Assembly: GCA_016934325.1 (NCBI GenBank) | Contig: JAFGSV010000010.1 | Span: forward strand, 1 to 44,029 | Source: Candidatus Aenigmatarchaeota archaeon | GTDB lineage: Archaea > Aenigmatarchaeota > Aenigmatarchaeia > QMZP01 > JAFGSV01 | DNA length: 44,029 nucleotides | Direction of reading: 5' to 3' | Part shown: positions 1 to 8,597 of the stretch, piece after piece | How positions within the stretch are numbered: the first letter of the stretch is position 1 | Layout: each line of letters opens with the position of its first letter | Notes under the pieces: generated by a model | Seen by the model: only the letters and a program-made list of their open reading frames with translations | The model's database searches: none | What the model was told of the DNA's origin: nothing | Program-made: the position numbers and the translations under genes

Positions 1-288
1 AGCATAATAAGCCTTTTGAAAAGGAAGGGGCCGAAGAATGTCAGGCAGATATGTCTTGAATTGGGATTTGAACAGAGCAGGGTTTCGCACAATCTGAAGA
101 GCCTGGTCGCCTGCGGGTTCGTGCATTCGGAGTGGCGAGGAAAGAACAAGGTCTATGCGCTGGATGCTGAACACATATTGCCGATTCTTGACGAAATCGA
201 CAAGCACATCAGCAGGTACAGCGAGAGACTTGAGAGATGCGGGATACTGAAGGGAAAGAAATCATGCCAATACGTGAAGGAGGTTTGA
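1..288 (+). CDS. ArsR-like winged-helix transcriptional regulator (5' end probably outside the window)
   Basis: Frame 1 is open from base 1 (SIISLLKRKGPKNVRQICLELGFEQSRVSHNLKSLVACGFV...); 'QSRVSHNLKSL' is a typical ArsR recognition-helix motif. Confidence 0.8.
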   Translation, partial: SIISLLKRKGPKNVRQICLELGFEQSRVSHNLKSLVACGFVHSEWRGKNKVYALDAEHILPILDEIDKHISRYSERLERCGILKGKKSCQYVKEV

Positions 289-289
289 C

Positions 290-1132
290 ATGGTCAAAAG
301 GAAGATAATCGAGATAGATGAGAAGAAATGCAACGGATGCGGACAGTGCATCCCGGGCTGCCCGGAGGGAGCGCTGCAGATAATCGAAGGGAAGGCGAGG
401 CTCGTCAGCGACCTCTTCTGCGACGGGCTGGGGGCATGCATAGGCACCTGCCCTAGTGGCGCCATCAAGGTCATCGAAAGGCAAGCCGAGCCTTATGATG
501 AGAGGAAGGTTATGGAGAAGATCGTCAAGCAGGGAAAGAACGTCATCAAGGCACATCTGCGGCATCTGAAAGAGCACGGGCAGCATGAATATCTGATGGA
601 GGCTGTCGGTTTCCTGCATGAGAAGGGCATCGACAATCCAATCGGGTGGACGAAGAAGACGCGAAAGCCCTCCATGCCTTGCGGATGCCCGGGGTCAATG
701 GTGATGGATTTCGGGAACAGGGACGTTGCTGAAGGCAAACCAGATGATTCACCGAAACACGGGCAGAAGTCCGAGCTCAGGCAATGGCCCGTCCAGCTCA
801 TGCTGGTACCGCCGCATTCGCCTTATCTGGAGGATTCCCATCTTCTGATATCTGCTGACTGCGTGCCTTTCGCTTTGCCGAATTTCCATCAGGACTACCT
901 GCGGGGGAGGAGGCTCCTCGTGGGTTGCCCTAAATTGGATGATATCGATTTATATCGGGAGAAGCTTGCCGAGATCTTCAGATCGAACAATATCAGAAGC
1001 GCCACTGTGCTTCATATGGAAGTCCCTTGCTGCTTCGGGCTCAGGCACCTGGTTGAGGAGGCCGTCAGGGATTCGGGCAGGAAGATCGGCGTTGACGTCA
1101 AGATAATCCCGGTCCTGGTGAAGGGTGGATGA
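290..1132 (+). CDS. 4Fe-4S dicluster ferredoxin-like protein
   Basis: CNGCGQCIPGCPEGA and CDGLGACIGTCPSGA [4Fe-4S] motifs; starts 2 nt after the upstream regulator. Confidence 0.85.
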   Translation: MVKRKIIEIDEKKCNGCGQCIPGCPEGALQIIEGKARLVSDLFCDGLGACIGTCPSGAIKVIERQAEPYDERKVMEKIVKQGKNVIKAHLRHLKEHGQHEYLMEAVGFLHEKGIDNPIGWTKKTRKPSMPCGCPGSMVMDFGNRDVAEGKPDDSPKHGQKSELRQWPVQLMLVPPHSPYLEDSHLLISADCVPFALPNFHQDYLRGRRLLVGCPKLDDIDLYREKLAEIFRSNNIRSATVLHMEVPCCFGLRHLVEEAVRDSGRKIGVDVKIIPVLVKGG

Positions 1133-1133
1133 C

Positions 1134-1505
1134 ATGGAAAGGAACAGCGTTATCGCAATCATCGTAGTGCTTGGTATCGTCCTCATGTCCTCAGTCTACG
1201 TTTCCAACACAAGCCCACCGGATGTCCCTCCGGGGAAATATGATGGCTTCGCTCAATGCCTGACGGAGCAGGGAGCCGTGATGTACGGGACGGACTGGTG
1301 CTCGAATTGCAAAGAGCAGAAGGCGTTGTTCGGGACATCCTTCGATTACGTAGATTATTTCAACTGCGATTATAACAAAGATGCGTGCAGGGAAATCGGT
1401 GTCAGTGGTTATCCCACATGGGGGATTGGCGGGAAGATGTACCCAGGGAAGCAAACCCTCGAGGAACTTACTGCTCTCAGCGGATGCGAAATGTGGGAAG
1501 CGTGA
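1134..1505 (+). CDS. Membrane-anchored thioredoxin-like protein
   Basis: N-terminal TM segment followed by YGTDWCSNCKEQKALF (CxxC) and a cis-Pro region 'SGYPTW'. Confidence 0.8.
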   Translation: MERNSVIAIIVVLGIVLMSSVYVSNTSPPDVPPGKYDGFAQCLTEQGAVMYGTDWCSNCKEQKALFGTSFDYVDYFNCDYNKDACREIGVSGYPTWGIGGKMYPGKQTLEELTALSGCEMWEA

Positions 1506-1521
1506 GGGGAGGTCATGACCC

Positions 1522-3729
1522 ATGCAAAGGAAGACAATTCCGATAACAGGTATGCATTGCGCATCCTGTGCCCAGAGGATCGAGGGAGCGCTTAAGGATA
1601 CCAAGGGCGTCAAGAAGGCCAACGTCAATTTCGCGACTGAAAGGGCGACCGTCGAGTACGACGATTCGGTCCTGGGCGAGGAAGACGTTCTCGGAGTGAT
1701 TGAGAAGCTCGGCTACAGGCCCATAGTTGATGTTGGTAGAAGCCAGGACAGGGAAAGGCTCGAAAGGGAGAAGGAGACGAGGTCTCTGAAGTCGCTCTTC
1801 CTTATATCACTAGCCTTATCGGTACCGGTCTTCATCATCTCCATGGTCCTTGAGATGTGGATGGGGCTCACGGTGCCTTACGGGACTTACATTCAGCTGC
1901 TGCTGGCCACCCCCGTCCAGTTCATCGTCGGATTCAGGTTCTATAAGGGGGCCTACTCCGCGCTCAGGGCGAGGACGGCATCGATGGACACGCTCGTCGC
2001 CATCGGGACTTCCGCCTCCTATCTCTACAGCGTGCTGGTGCTGGCATTCCCCGCCTTTCTCGGCGATGCCGTCTATTTCGAGACCAGCGCAGTACTCATA
2101 ACCTTCATCATATTCGGCAGGTGGCTGGAATCGATCGCGAAGGGGAAGACCTCGGAAGCCATAAAGAGGCTCATGGGGCTGCAGCCGAAGACAGCGATCG
2201 TGGTCAGGAAAGGGAAGGAGCTCGAGATACCGATCGATGAGGTTTTGGTAGGCGACATAGTTTTGGTGAAGCCCGGGCAGAAGATACCCGTCGACGGCAT
2301 CATAGTCGACGGGTTCTCGAGCGTCGACGAATCCATGATAACTGGCGAGAGCATACCCATGGAGAAGAAGCCGGGGGATACGGTGATAGGAGCGACGATC
2401 AATAAGCACGGTTCCTTCAGGTTCAGGGCAACCAAAGTCGGGAAGGAAATGGCCCTGCACCAGATAATAAAGCTGGTCGAGGATGCGCAGACGAGCAAGG
2501 CCCCCATACAGAGGCTTGCGGACAAGGTGAGCGGATATTTCGTGCCGGCCGTCATATTGATCGCCATCGCATCCTTTTCCTTATGGTACCTTTTCCTGGG
2601 GCAGACTTTCGTCTTCTCGCTGGTGATATTCGTGGCCGTACTAATCATCGCATGCCCATGCGCCCTCGGGCTTGCGACCCCGACGGCCATAATGGTGGGC
2701 ACCGGAAAGGGGGCGGAGAACGGTATACTGATAAAAGGAGCGGAGGCGCTGGAGAACGCCCATAAGATCACGACTGTCGTCTTTGACAAGACAGGGACCC
2801 TCACCAAGGGTGAACCAAGCGTCACCGACGTGATCGGGACCGACAAAGCGGGCAGGAAAGACGTGCTTAAATACGCCGCTATCGCAGAGAAGAAATCGGA
2901 GCACCCACTCGCCGATGCCATAATTAAGAGGGCCAGGGAAAAAAGGATCAGGGTGCCGGACCCGGGCTCTTTCGAGGCGGTTCTTGGCCATGGGATCAAG
3001 GCCAGGCACGGCAGGAAGTCCATGCTCTTCGGGAACAGGAAACTCATGGAGAGGAACAGAGTGGCGATCGGAGACCTGGATGGCAGGATAATGGAGATCG
3101 AGAAAGAGGGAAAGACCGTCATGATATTATCGATAAACGGGAAGGCAGCTGGCCTGGTCGCCGTGGCCGATACACTCAAGGCCACATCGAAGGAAGCCGT
3201 CAGGACGCTGCGGGAGATGGGAAAGCAAGTCATAATGATGACCGGCGACAACGAGAGGACCGCCAAGGCAATAGCCGGGCAACTCGGAATCGACGAAGTG
3301 CTGGCACAGGTCCTTCCCGAGGACAAGGAGAAGGAAATAGCAAGGCTGCAGAGAGAAGGCAAGGTGGTCGCGATGGTTGGAGACGGCATTAACGACGCTC
3401 CCGCTCTGGCGAGGTCGGACATAGGCATAGCGTTGGGGGCGGGTTCGGACGTTGCGCTCGAGACGGGCCAGATAGTCCTCGTCAAGGACGACCCCATGGA
3501 CGTGGCCACTGCCATCGACCTGAGCAACTTCACCATAAAGAAGATAAGGCAGAACCTGTTCTGGGCCTTCTTTTACAATTCCATCGGGATACCAGTCGCA
3601 GCCGGGGTGCTGTACCCGTTCACGGGATTCCTGCTCAATCCGATGGTAGCTGGCGCTGCGATGGCATTCAGCTCCGTCTCCGTCGTATCGAATTCGCTGC
3701 TGATGAAGAGGTACAGAAAGCGCCCGTAA
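1522..3729 (+). CDS. copA: Copper-translocating P1B-type ATPase
   Basis: HMA motif GMHCASC, CPC motif ([13 protein letters not shown]), DKTGTLT phosphorylation site, [12 protein letters not shown]. Confidence 0.95.
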   Translation: MQRKTIPITGMHCASCAQRIEGALKDTKGVKKANVNFATERATVEYDDSVLGEEDVLGVIEKLGYRPIVDVGRSQDRERLEREKETRSLKSLFLISLALSVPVFIISMVLEMWMGLTVPYGTYIQLLLATPVQFIVGFRFYKGAYSALRARTASMDTLVAIGTSASYLYSVLVLAFPAFLGDAVYFETSAVLITFIIFGRWLESIAKGKTSEAIKRLMGLQPKTAIVVRKGKELEIPIDEVLVGDIVLVKPGQKIPVDGIIVDGFSSVDESMITGESIPMEKKPGDTVIGATINKHGSFRFRATKVGKEMALHQIIKLVEDAQTSKAPIQRLADKVSGYFVPAVILIAIASFSLWYLFLGQTFVFSLVIFVAVLIIACPCALGLATPTAIMVGTGKGAENGILIKGAEALENAHKITTVVFDKTGTLTKGEPSVTDVIGTDKAGRKDVLKYAAIAEKKSEHPLADAIIKRAREKRIRVPDPGSFEAVLGHGIKARHGRKSMLFGNRKLMERNRVAIGDLDGRIMEIEKEGKTVMILSINGKAAGLVAVADTLKATSKEAVRTLREMGKQVIMMTGDNERTAKAIAGQLGIDEVLAQVLPEDKEKEIARLQREGKVVAMVGDGINDAPALARSDIGIALGAGSDVALETGQIVLVKDDPMDVATAIDLSNFTIKKIRQNLFWAFFYNSIGIPVAAGVLYPFTGFLLNPMVAGAAMAFSSVSVVSNSLLMKRYRKRP

Positions 3730-3760
3730 ACATTTATTTTGAATCGGCATTTTTATAATT

Positions 3761-4096
3761 ATGGAAGAAAATACATACCTCCAATCGCTGAAGCATTCCC
3801 TGTGGAATGCCATAGCCGGGACGAGGGGAGGTATTACCAGGATAGAGATATTGCAGTTGCTGAGGGAGAGGCCGTACAACACGAACCAGCTTCATGAGAA
3901 GCTCAAGCTGGATTACAAGACCATACAGCACCATATCAGGGTGCTTACAAATGGCAATATCATAGTCACCGAGGATGAGAAGAAATACGGATCGATGTAT
4001 TTTCTTGCCCCGAGATTGGAAGAGAATATAGGCATTTTTGATGAAATCTTGGATAAAATTGGGAAAAAGAAGATAAACGTGGAGGGCAGAAAATAA
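3761..4096 (+). CDS. Winged-helix transcriptional regulator
   Basis: ILQLLRERPYNTNQLHEKLKLDYKTIQHHIRVLTNGNIIV is a canonical archaeal wHTH. Confidence 0.8.
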   Translation: MEENTYLQSLKHSLWNAIAGTRGGITRIEILQLLRERPYNTNQLHEKLKLDYKTIQHHIRVLTNGNIIVTEDEKKYGSMYFLAPRLEENIGIFDEILDKIGKKKINVEGRK

Positions 4097-4106
4097 AGGT
4101 GGTCAG

Positions 4107-4394
4107 ATGCATCTATTTTACATTATGACGCCCGGAATCAACGCGATCAACGCGATCATCCTAGTCGCACTGCTGTACATATTCGTAAAAAACTACAGGA
4201 ACATCAAATCCAATTATAATTTTGGCCTTTTGCTGTTCTCTTCCCTCTTTCTCGCGCAGAACCTGCTCATGCTCCATCTGGGAATCTTCATGTGGCCATC
4301 CGGCATAACCGAGGATATCATGCTTCATATTTTGGTTGTAAACGTCATTCAATTGCTGGGCTTGATTCCGCTTCTCTATATCACTTGGAAATGA
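4107..4394 (+). CDS. Small membrane protein (about 3 TM), paired with the upstream HTH
   Basis: Three hydrophobic segments; 10 nt after the HTH stop; same strand. Confidence 0.7.
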   Translation: MHLFYIMTPGINAINAIILVALLYIFVKNYRNIKSNYNFGLLLFSSLFLAQNLLMLHLGIFMWPSGITEDIMLHILVVNVIQLLGLIPLLYITWK

Positions 4395-4443
4395 ATTGGG
4401 ACAAATCCGTAATTTATTGGAAGTAATCTCGGAATATCGTTTT

Positions 4444-4700
4444 AAATAGGGTTTTCAAGCCCTATTTGGGGTGAAAAATGTTCGAGGTTCGCTGGGCTTA
4501 AATGGGGATGATTCTGCCAAGATGACCCTAGAAAGATGGGCGCGTGCATTTCAATTCCAAGGCTGGGAGAAGAGCGTCCCAAGTCATAGGAACGTAATCC
4601 TGAAGTGCTCTTGCCTCCGTGGCATTCCCACGGAGCTTCCGGCGAGCAATTCGCATGCGGGGCTTGACTCTCCCCGGCCTTGGAGTAATAATTATGCCAG
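4444..4700 (+). ncRNA. Candidate structured RNA or cis element
   Basis: TATA-like 'gttttaaata' at about 4438-4447; perfect 8-bp inverted repeat AAATAGGG/CCCTATTT (4444-4451/4460-4467); CCAAGGCTGGGAG / CTCCCCGGCCTTGG long-range pairing (about 4557-4569/4669-4682) enclosing CTCCGTGG-cattc-CCACGGAG. No RNase P or SRP RNA signature recognised. Confidence 0.35.
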
Positions 4701-4764
4701 ATCCTTAAATAATTGTTGTTCAAGGTGGTCGAGGGAATCGCTCGATGAATTGGGAGGTGACGAA

Positions 4765-5025
4765 ATGAGTAAAATAGCAGTGGCGGCGGCTTTGTTGCTG
4801 CTTGCAATATTCTTTGCGGGTATCGCATCAGCGCACCAAGCTTATTCTTATGCCAGCATGATGGGGCGGTATGACGAGCATTACATGAATATGTCAGAAT
4901 TGCACAGGCAGTACATGGACGGAGAGTTGACGTTCCAGGAATTCCACGCCGATGGAATGCACTGCGGGGACGGATATGGTATGATGGGATTCCCCTTATT
5001 CTGGATGATGCGGCAGCCCGATTAA
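4765..5025 (+). CDS. Small exported Met/His-rich protein
   Basis: GGAGGTGA upstream of ATG 4765; hydrophobic N-terminus ending ...AGIASAHQA; MMGRYDEHYMNMSELHRQYMDGEL..FHADGMHCGDGYGMMG. Confidence 0.7.
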   Translation: MSKIAVAAALLLLAIFFAGIASAHQAYSYASMMGRYDEHYMNMSELHRQYMDGELTFQEFHADGMHCGDGYGMMGFPLFWMMRQPD

Positions 5026-5037
5026 AGCAATAAGATA

Positions 5038-5058
5038 GGGTGCGGGTCGCCCGCACCC
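5038..5058. terminator. Bidirectional hairpin between convergent genes
   Basis: GGGTGCGGG-tcg-CCCGCACCC, perfect 9-bp stem with 3-nt loop, followed by atttaatt. Confidence 0.6.
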
Positions 5059-5117
5059 ATTTAATTGCATGTGTCCCACTCTGAAATACGGAGGTACATG
5101 CCTTTTCTATCAACCGA

Positions 5118-5492
5118 TCAGGACTTCCACAATCCATGCACGTTGCAATGCTCCCTGGCGGTCACGTTATCGGCATGGATGCAGAATTCCGTTTCCGGAG
5201 CCTCGCCGGGTTTTAGGAAGTGTCTGTATGCCTGGCCGTCCGCGATTATCTCGATCCACTCTATGAAGTGTTCCTTTACCATGGGATGTGGAACCGAACC
5301 GACCTTGACCTTTATCCCTTTGTCCGTCTTCTCCATCACGGGAACGTGCTTCTCCTGGCCAGCATCTTGAGTCTTCCCGGGCAGCAATTCCATGGGCTGG
5401 CCGCAGCACACAAGCTCTCCCACTCCCGTATGGAGCACTTCGACTATGTTGCCGCATATGTTGCATCTGTAAATCTCTAAAATCTTCGTCAT
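5118..5492 (-). CDS. Desulfoferrodoxin / superoxide reductase
   Basis: [27 protein letters not shown] (desulforedoxin domain), EKHVPV...VGSVPHPM...HIEWIEI-like region and CNVHGLW C-terminus. Confidence 0.92.
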   Translation of the reverse strand: MTKILEIYRCNICGNIVEVLHTGVGELVCCGQPMELLPGKTQDAGQEKHVPVMEKTDKGIKVKVGSVPHPMVKEHFIEWIEIIADGQAYRHFLKPGEAPETEFCIHADNVTAREHCNVHGLWKS

Positions 5493-5507
5493 GATTTCAC
5501 CTCCCGT

Positions 5508-5789
5508 TCATTCCGTCAACTCATCAACTTCCTTCTTCCCTTCTTCCAGTTCCTTCACCTGCTCGGCGTCTTCTTTAAGCAGCAGAGCCTGGAATTCGCC
5601 CATGTGGGTCTTCTCTTCCTTCGCTATGTCCAGGAGCATCTTCCTGATGTTCCCGTTGCCGGTCATCGCAGCCATCTGTTCATAGAAATTAACCGCGTCC
5701 AGCTCGGCGATTATTCCCGCTCTCAGTATTTCCTTGTCCAAATCGGCCTTCTTCACTTTTTCAAGATTCACTGGCAGTTGCGATAGCAT
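5508..5789 (-). CDS. Ferritin-like protein of the encapsulated-ferritin (EncFtn) type
   Basis: AELDAVNFYEQMA...IRKMLLDIAKEEKTHMGEFQALLLKEDAEQ resembles the N-terminal EncFtn region of Pyrococcus encapsulin-type proteins; start reset to ATG 5789 behind GGAGGTGA. Confidence 0.75.
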   Translation of the reverse strand: MLSQLPVNLEKVKKADLDKEILRAGIIAELDAVNFYEQMAAMTGNGNIRKMLLDIAKEEKTHMGEFQALLLKEDAEQVKELEEGKKEVDELTE

Positions 5790-5816
5790 ATTTTCACCTC
5801 CTATTTTGTAATGCAC

Positions 5817-6728
5817 CTATGATTTCAGGTTGGCAAGATACTTCGCGGCCTTGATCAGCGCCATGCATCCCTGGCCAGCAGAGATTACGTATTGATACTC
5901 GTGACCTGAAGCGCAGTCTCCGGCTGCGAATATCCCCGGGACGCTGGTGTGGCACTGGCAGTCGATCTTTATGTGGCCGTCCTCATCCAGCTCCACCAGA
6001 CCCTTGAAAGGTTCGGTGTTGGGGATCCTACCAATCTCGATGATCACTCCCCCGACATCGAGCTTCTTTTCCTCGCCGTTCTGCTTGTATTTGTGTCCTG
6101 ACACGAGGCCGTCTCCGAGTATCTCCGTTGTCTGCGCATTGAACAAGATTTCGACCTTGGGATTCTCCTTCAGCCTTTCCTGCAGGTATTCATGGCCTTT
6201 CAGCCTGTCGCCCCTGATAACCAGGTAGATCTTCGACGCGATGTCCTTGAGGAAGTCGACCGCCTCCAGGGCGGCATTGCCGCTCCCGACCACCGCGACA
6301 TCCATTCCTGCGAAAAGCGGGCCGTCGCAGATGGAGCAATAGGTGACGCCCTTCTTGTCCAGCCTTTCTTCCCCGGGCACGTTTAGCTTCCTGGGCAAGG
6401 ACCCCGTAGCGATGATTACGGATTTCGTGTCGTATTCGCTCTTGTCCGTCATCACCTTGAAGTCCGCGCCCCGCCTCCTGACTTCCCTGACGGTCTCGAT
6501 AAGGACGTTCACCTTGTTGAATTCCATCTGCTTCTGCATGATGGACCGGAACTCGATCCCGCTGGCCTTGACCAGGCCCGGGTAATTGAGGACCTCGCCG
6601 CTCACCATGAACTGCCCCCCGAAGTCCGTCGAGACTATCTCGAAACGCATCCTCTTCCTGGCGGCATACATCGCCGCGGTTAGGCCCGCGATCCCGGCCC
6701 CGATTATTATCGTATCGTATTCCTTCAT
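5817..6728 (-). CDS. trxB: Thioredoxin reductase (FAD/NAD(P)-disulfide oxidoreductase)
   Basis: GAGIAGLTAAMYAARK FAD motif, YCSICDGP active site, GSGNAALEAV, FAAGDCAS. Confidence 0.92.
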   Translation of the reverse strand: MKEYDTIIIGAGIAGLTAAMYAARKRMRFEIVSTDFGGQFMVSGEVLNYPGLVKASGIEFRSIMQKQMEFNKVNVLIETVREVRRRGADFKVMTDKSEYDTKSVIIATGSLPRKLNVPGEERLDKKGVTYCSICDGPLFAGMDVAVVGSGNAALEAVDFLKDIASKIYLVIRGDRLKGHEYLQERLKENPKVEILFNAQTTEILGDGLVSGHKYKQNGEEKKLDVGGVIIEIGRIPNTEPFKGLVELDEDGHIKIDCQCHTSVPGIFAAGDCASGHEYQYVISAGQGCMALIKAAKYLANLKS

Positions 6729-6749
6729 GACCAACACCATTGCATGGGC

Positions 6750-7019
6750 TCATCCTCGTCTAACGAACAGTCCGCACCAGCACCTTCCCTCTTTCTTCCA
6801 GGTATCATGCGTCTTGAAGTTGCACGGGCACAGCAGCTCCAGGTCCCTCTTCCGGCTGCCGTCCCGGAGCCTGCACGGGCAGAGCTTGAGGCCGAAATCC
6901 CGCTCATTCGCAAGCAGGCCGTCCATGATCATGCCTACGTGTCCGCTGTCCGGGTTCAGCATGAAGTCGTTCTTCTCTGCGAAACTCTCCCAGGCATGCC
7001 TGAGCTCATCTTTGTTCAT
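6750..7019 (-). CDS. Ferredoxin:thioredoxin reductase catalytic (beta) chain
   Basis: CPCR...CPC...C-W-C arrangement (KLCPCRLRDG...LLCPCNFKTH...GRCWCGLFVRRG). Confidence 0.85.
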   Translation of the reverse strand: MNKDELRHAWESFAEKNDFMLNPDSGHVGMIMDGLLANERDFGLKLCPCRLRDGSRKRDLELLCPCNFKTHDTWKKEGRCWCGLFVRRG

Positions 7020-7162
7020 AGACCCATCACTTTCTTAGCCTCGCCCCCGTCTATCTCGACGTATGCGTTCTTTGCGTTGCACGTGGGGCATATCTCTGGC
7101 CCGGATGCCCCGTAGTGTATGTCGTTGCACACGTTGCACCTGAAGAACTTCTTTCCAGGCAT
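7016..7162 (-). CDS. Rubredoxin-like zinc/iron ribbon protein, 48 aa
   Basis: Manually translated: MPGKKFFRCNVCNDIHYGASGPEICPTCNAKNAYVEIDGGEAKKVMGL; CxxC...CxxC; stop overlaps FTR start; absent from the supplied ORF track. Confidence 0.8.
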   Translation of the reverse strand: MPGKKFFRCNVCNDIHYGASGPEICPTCNAKNAYVEIDGGEAKKVMGL

Positions 7163-7213
7163 ATATCACCTTGGGTTCCCCGATGTTTGCTGCCGGGAAC
7201 CTTGTCTTGGCAG

Positions 7214-7450
7214 TCAGAGGTTTTCCAGCTCTTTCTCTATCGCTGGCTTGTCGAAGCCGACGATTATCTTGCCGTTTATCTCGATCTGCGGCACTCCCAT
7301 CTGCCCCGACTTGCCTATCATCTCCCTTGCCGCGTCATGGTCCGCCGCGACGTCTATGTCGTCGAACTCGACATGCTTCTGGTGCAGGAACTCCTTTACC
7401 AGGTGGCAGTACGGGCACGTGGGGGTCGAATATACTTTAACCTTGCTCAC
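7214..7450 (-). CDS. Glutaredoxin family protein
   Basis: VYSTPTCPYCHLVKEFL...GQMGVPQIEINGKIIVGFD. Confidence 0.9.
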   Translation of the reverse strand: MSKVKVYSTPTCPYCHLVKEFLHQKHVEFDDIDVAADHDAAREMIGKSGQMGVPQIEINGKIIVGFDKPAIEKELENL

Positions 7451-7964
7451 CCAATCTCACTCCTGATAGCTCTAAGTGGTCCGTCTCGACCTCTACGAAA
7501 GCCTCGAAAATCTCCTTCACTCTCTCGTTCTCCGCCTCGGCTGCCGCCTGCTTGTAGAACCCGATGGCCCTCGTCTCCCTGGCGTGCGAATCCTGCAGGT
7601 TCTCCCTGTTCGGCACGTGGCACGTGTCGTTTGCGGCCGGCGCCTTGTCCAGCTTTAGTATCTTCCTCCATACGCTGGCATGCTCCGCCTCGACCTTGCC
7701 CAGCGCCTTGAAGAGCAGCTTGCCTTCCGCATCGTCCGTCTTCCCGGCGGCGCAGAAGTAGAAGGCGGCGTTGCTGACCTCCACCTGCAGCGCCCTCTCG
7801 GCATTGGCCCTGTCTTGCTCATTGAGCTCGACGTCGAAGTTCACCTGCGCTTCTCTGGCTTCCTTGATGTATCTCCTGTGGGCCCCGCAAAAGGGGCAGT
7901 TGTCGGGCGGGCTCTCCCCTATGTAAGGGTCCCCGCAAATCTCGCATCTCCATAGCTTGACCAT
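7437..7964 (-). CDS. Reverse rubrerythrin (N-terminal rubredoxin-like domain plus ferritin-like domain)
   Basis: MVKLWRCEICGDPYIGESPPDNCPFCGAH then ferritin-like helices with ExxH (EAEH, ETRAIGFY, VETDHLEL); start reset to ATG 7964 behind GGAGGTTT. Confidence 0.85.
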   Translation of the reverse strand: MVKLWRCEICGDPYIGESPPDNCPFCGAHRRYIKEAREAQVNFDVELNEQDRANAERALQVEVSNAAFYFCAAGKTDDAEGKLLFKALGKVEAEHASVWRKILKLDKAPAANDTCHVPNRENLQDSHARETRAIGFYKQAAAEAENERVKEIFEAFVEVETDHLELSGVRLGEQG

Positions 7965-8010
7965 AATAAACCTCCTTTGATCGAATCGATACCCTACGCT
8001 CCTGTTCGAA

Positions 8011-8169
8011 TCACTTGATTTCCCCACTCCTGATCTTCTTGACGAGCATGTCCCATTCGGTCCTGTCGAGAGCAACCGAGTTCCCCTCTTCGCCAATCCT
8101 GACCCCGCTCTCTCCGATGTCCACGACGGGACAGCAGCTGTTCCTGCTGCACAGCGAGTGGGTCGTCAT
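8011..8169 (-). CDS. Small conserved-looking Cys protein, 52 aa
   Basis: Manually translated: MTTHSLCSRNSCCPVVDIGESGVRIGEEGNSVALDRTEWDMLVKKIRSGEIK; GGAGGTGTTTTGG upstream. Confidence 0.65.
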   Translation of the reverse strand: MTTHSLCSRNSCCPVVDIGESGVRIGEEGNSVALDRTEWDMLVKKIRSGEIK

Positions 8170-8201
8170 CCAAAACACCTCCTGAGTATTTTATGACAGT
8201 A

Positions 8202-8378
8202 TTATTTATTTCTGTTTGCCTTTCTTTGATCATTTGAAGCGGGATTGCGGCCGCACGAGTGGATCTCGCAATCGTCGCAGGTGTCGGAGTGATCCTCGCA
8301 AAGCGAAATCGCCATGTCCCTCTTGACGCATTCGAACACCGGTCTCGCATCCTTCCCGCATACTATGCATTTGCTCAC
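8202..8378 (-). CDS. Small Cys-rich zinc-ribbon-like protein, 58 aa (GTG start)
   Basis: Manually translated: VSKCIVCGKDARPVFECVKRDMAISLCEDHSDTCDDCEIHSCGRNPASNDQRKANRNK; AGAGGTGAATT before GTG. Confidence 0.55.
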   Translation of the reverse strand: MSKCIVCGKDARPVFECVKRDMAISLCEDHSDTCDDCEIHSCGRNPASNDQRKANRNK

Positions 8379-8433
8379 AATTCACCTCTGATTTACTGCA
8401 AACCATGCAGATAAAGGCGTGATGCTCTTTCAC

Positions 8434-8580
8434 CTATTTCTTCTTCGGGGAGCTCTTCTTCGCATGCTTCATGGGCTTCCCGCAGCAGAACAGATCGCAA
8501 ACACCGCATCCGCAATCGCTGGAGCATACCACCTCTATTCCGCAGCTCTCGCACTCGAACGTATCTCCTTTCTTCGTCAT
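8434..8580 (-). CDS. Desulforedoxin-like protein, 48 aa
   Basis: FECESCGIEVVCSSDCGCGVCDLFCCGKPM matches desulforedoxin-type Cys spacing; GGAGGTGATT upstream of ATG 8580. Confidence 0.75.
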   Translation of the reverse strand: MTKKGDTFECESCGIEVVCSSDCGCGVCDLFCCGKPMKHAKKSSPKKK

Positions 8581-8597
8581 CCTAATCACCTCCTGAA

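Noticed and set aside
2073-3536. 487-aa minus-strand ORF antisense to copA
   Set aside because: copA is unambiguous on the plus strand; the antisense ORF is low-complexity Ser/Ala/Pro-rich, as expected from the high-GC complement.
4444-4700. RNase P RNA or SRP RNA at the structured intergenic region
   Set aside because: I could not find conserved RNase P core or SRP helix 8 motifs; left as an unassigned candidate.
4471-4764. N-terminal extension of the ORF ending at 5025
   Set aside because: The signal peptide and GGAGGTGA support the ATG at 4765; the upstream frame is open only by chance across inverted repeats.
4442-5137. 231-aa minus-strand ORF over the structured region and small exported protein
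   Set aside because: No family resemblance, no good ribosome-binding site, and conflicts with the well-supported plus-strand gene at 4765.
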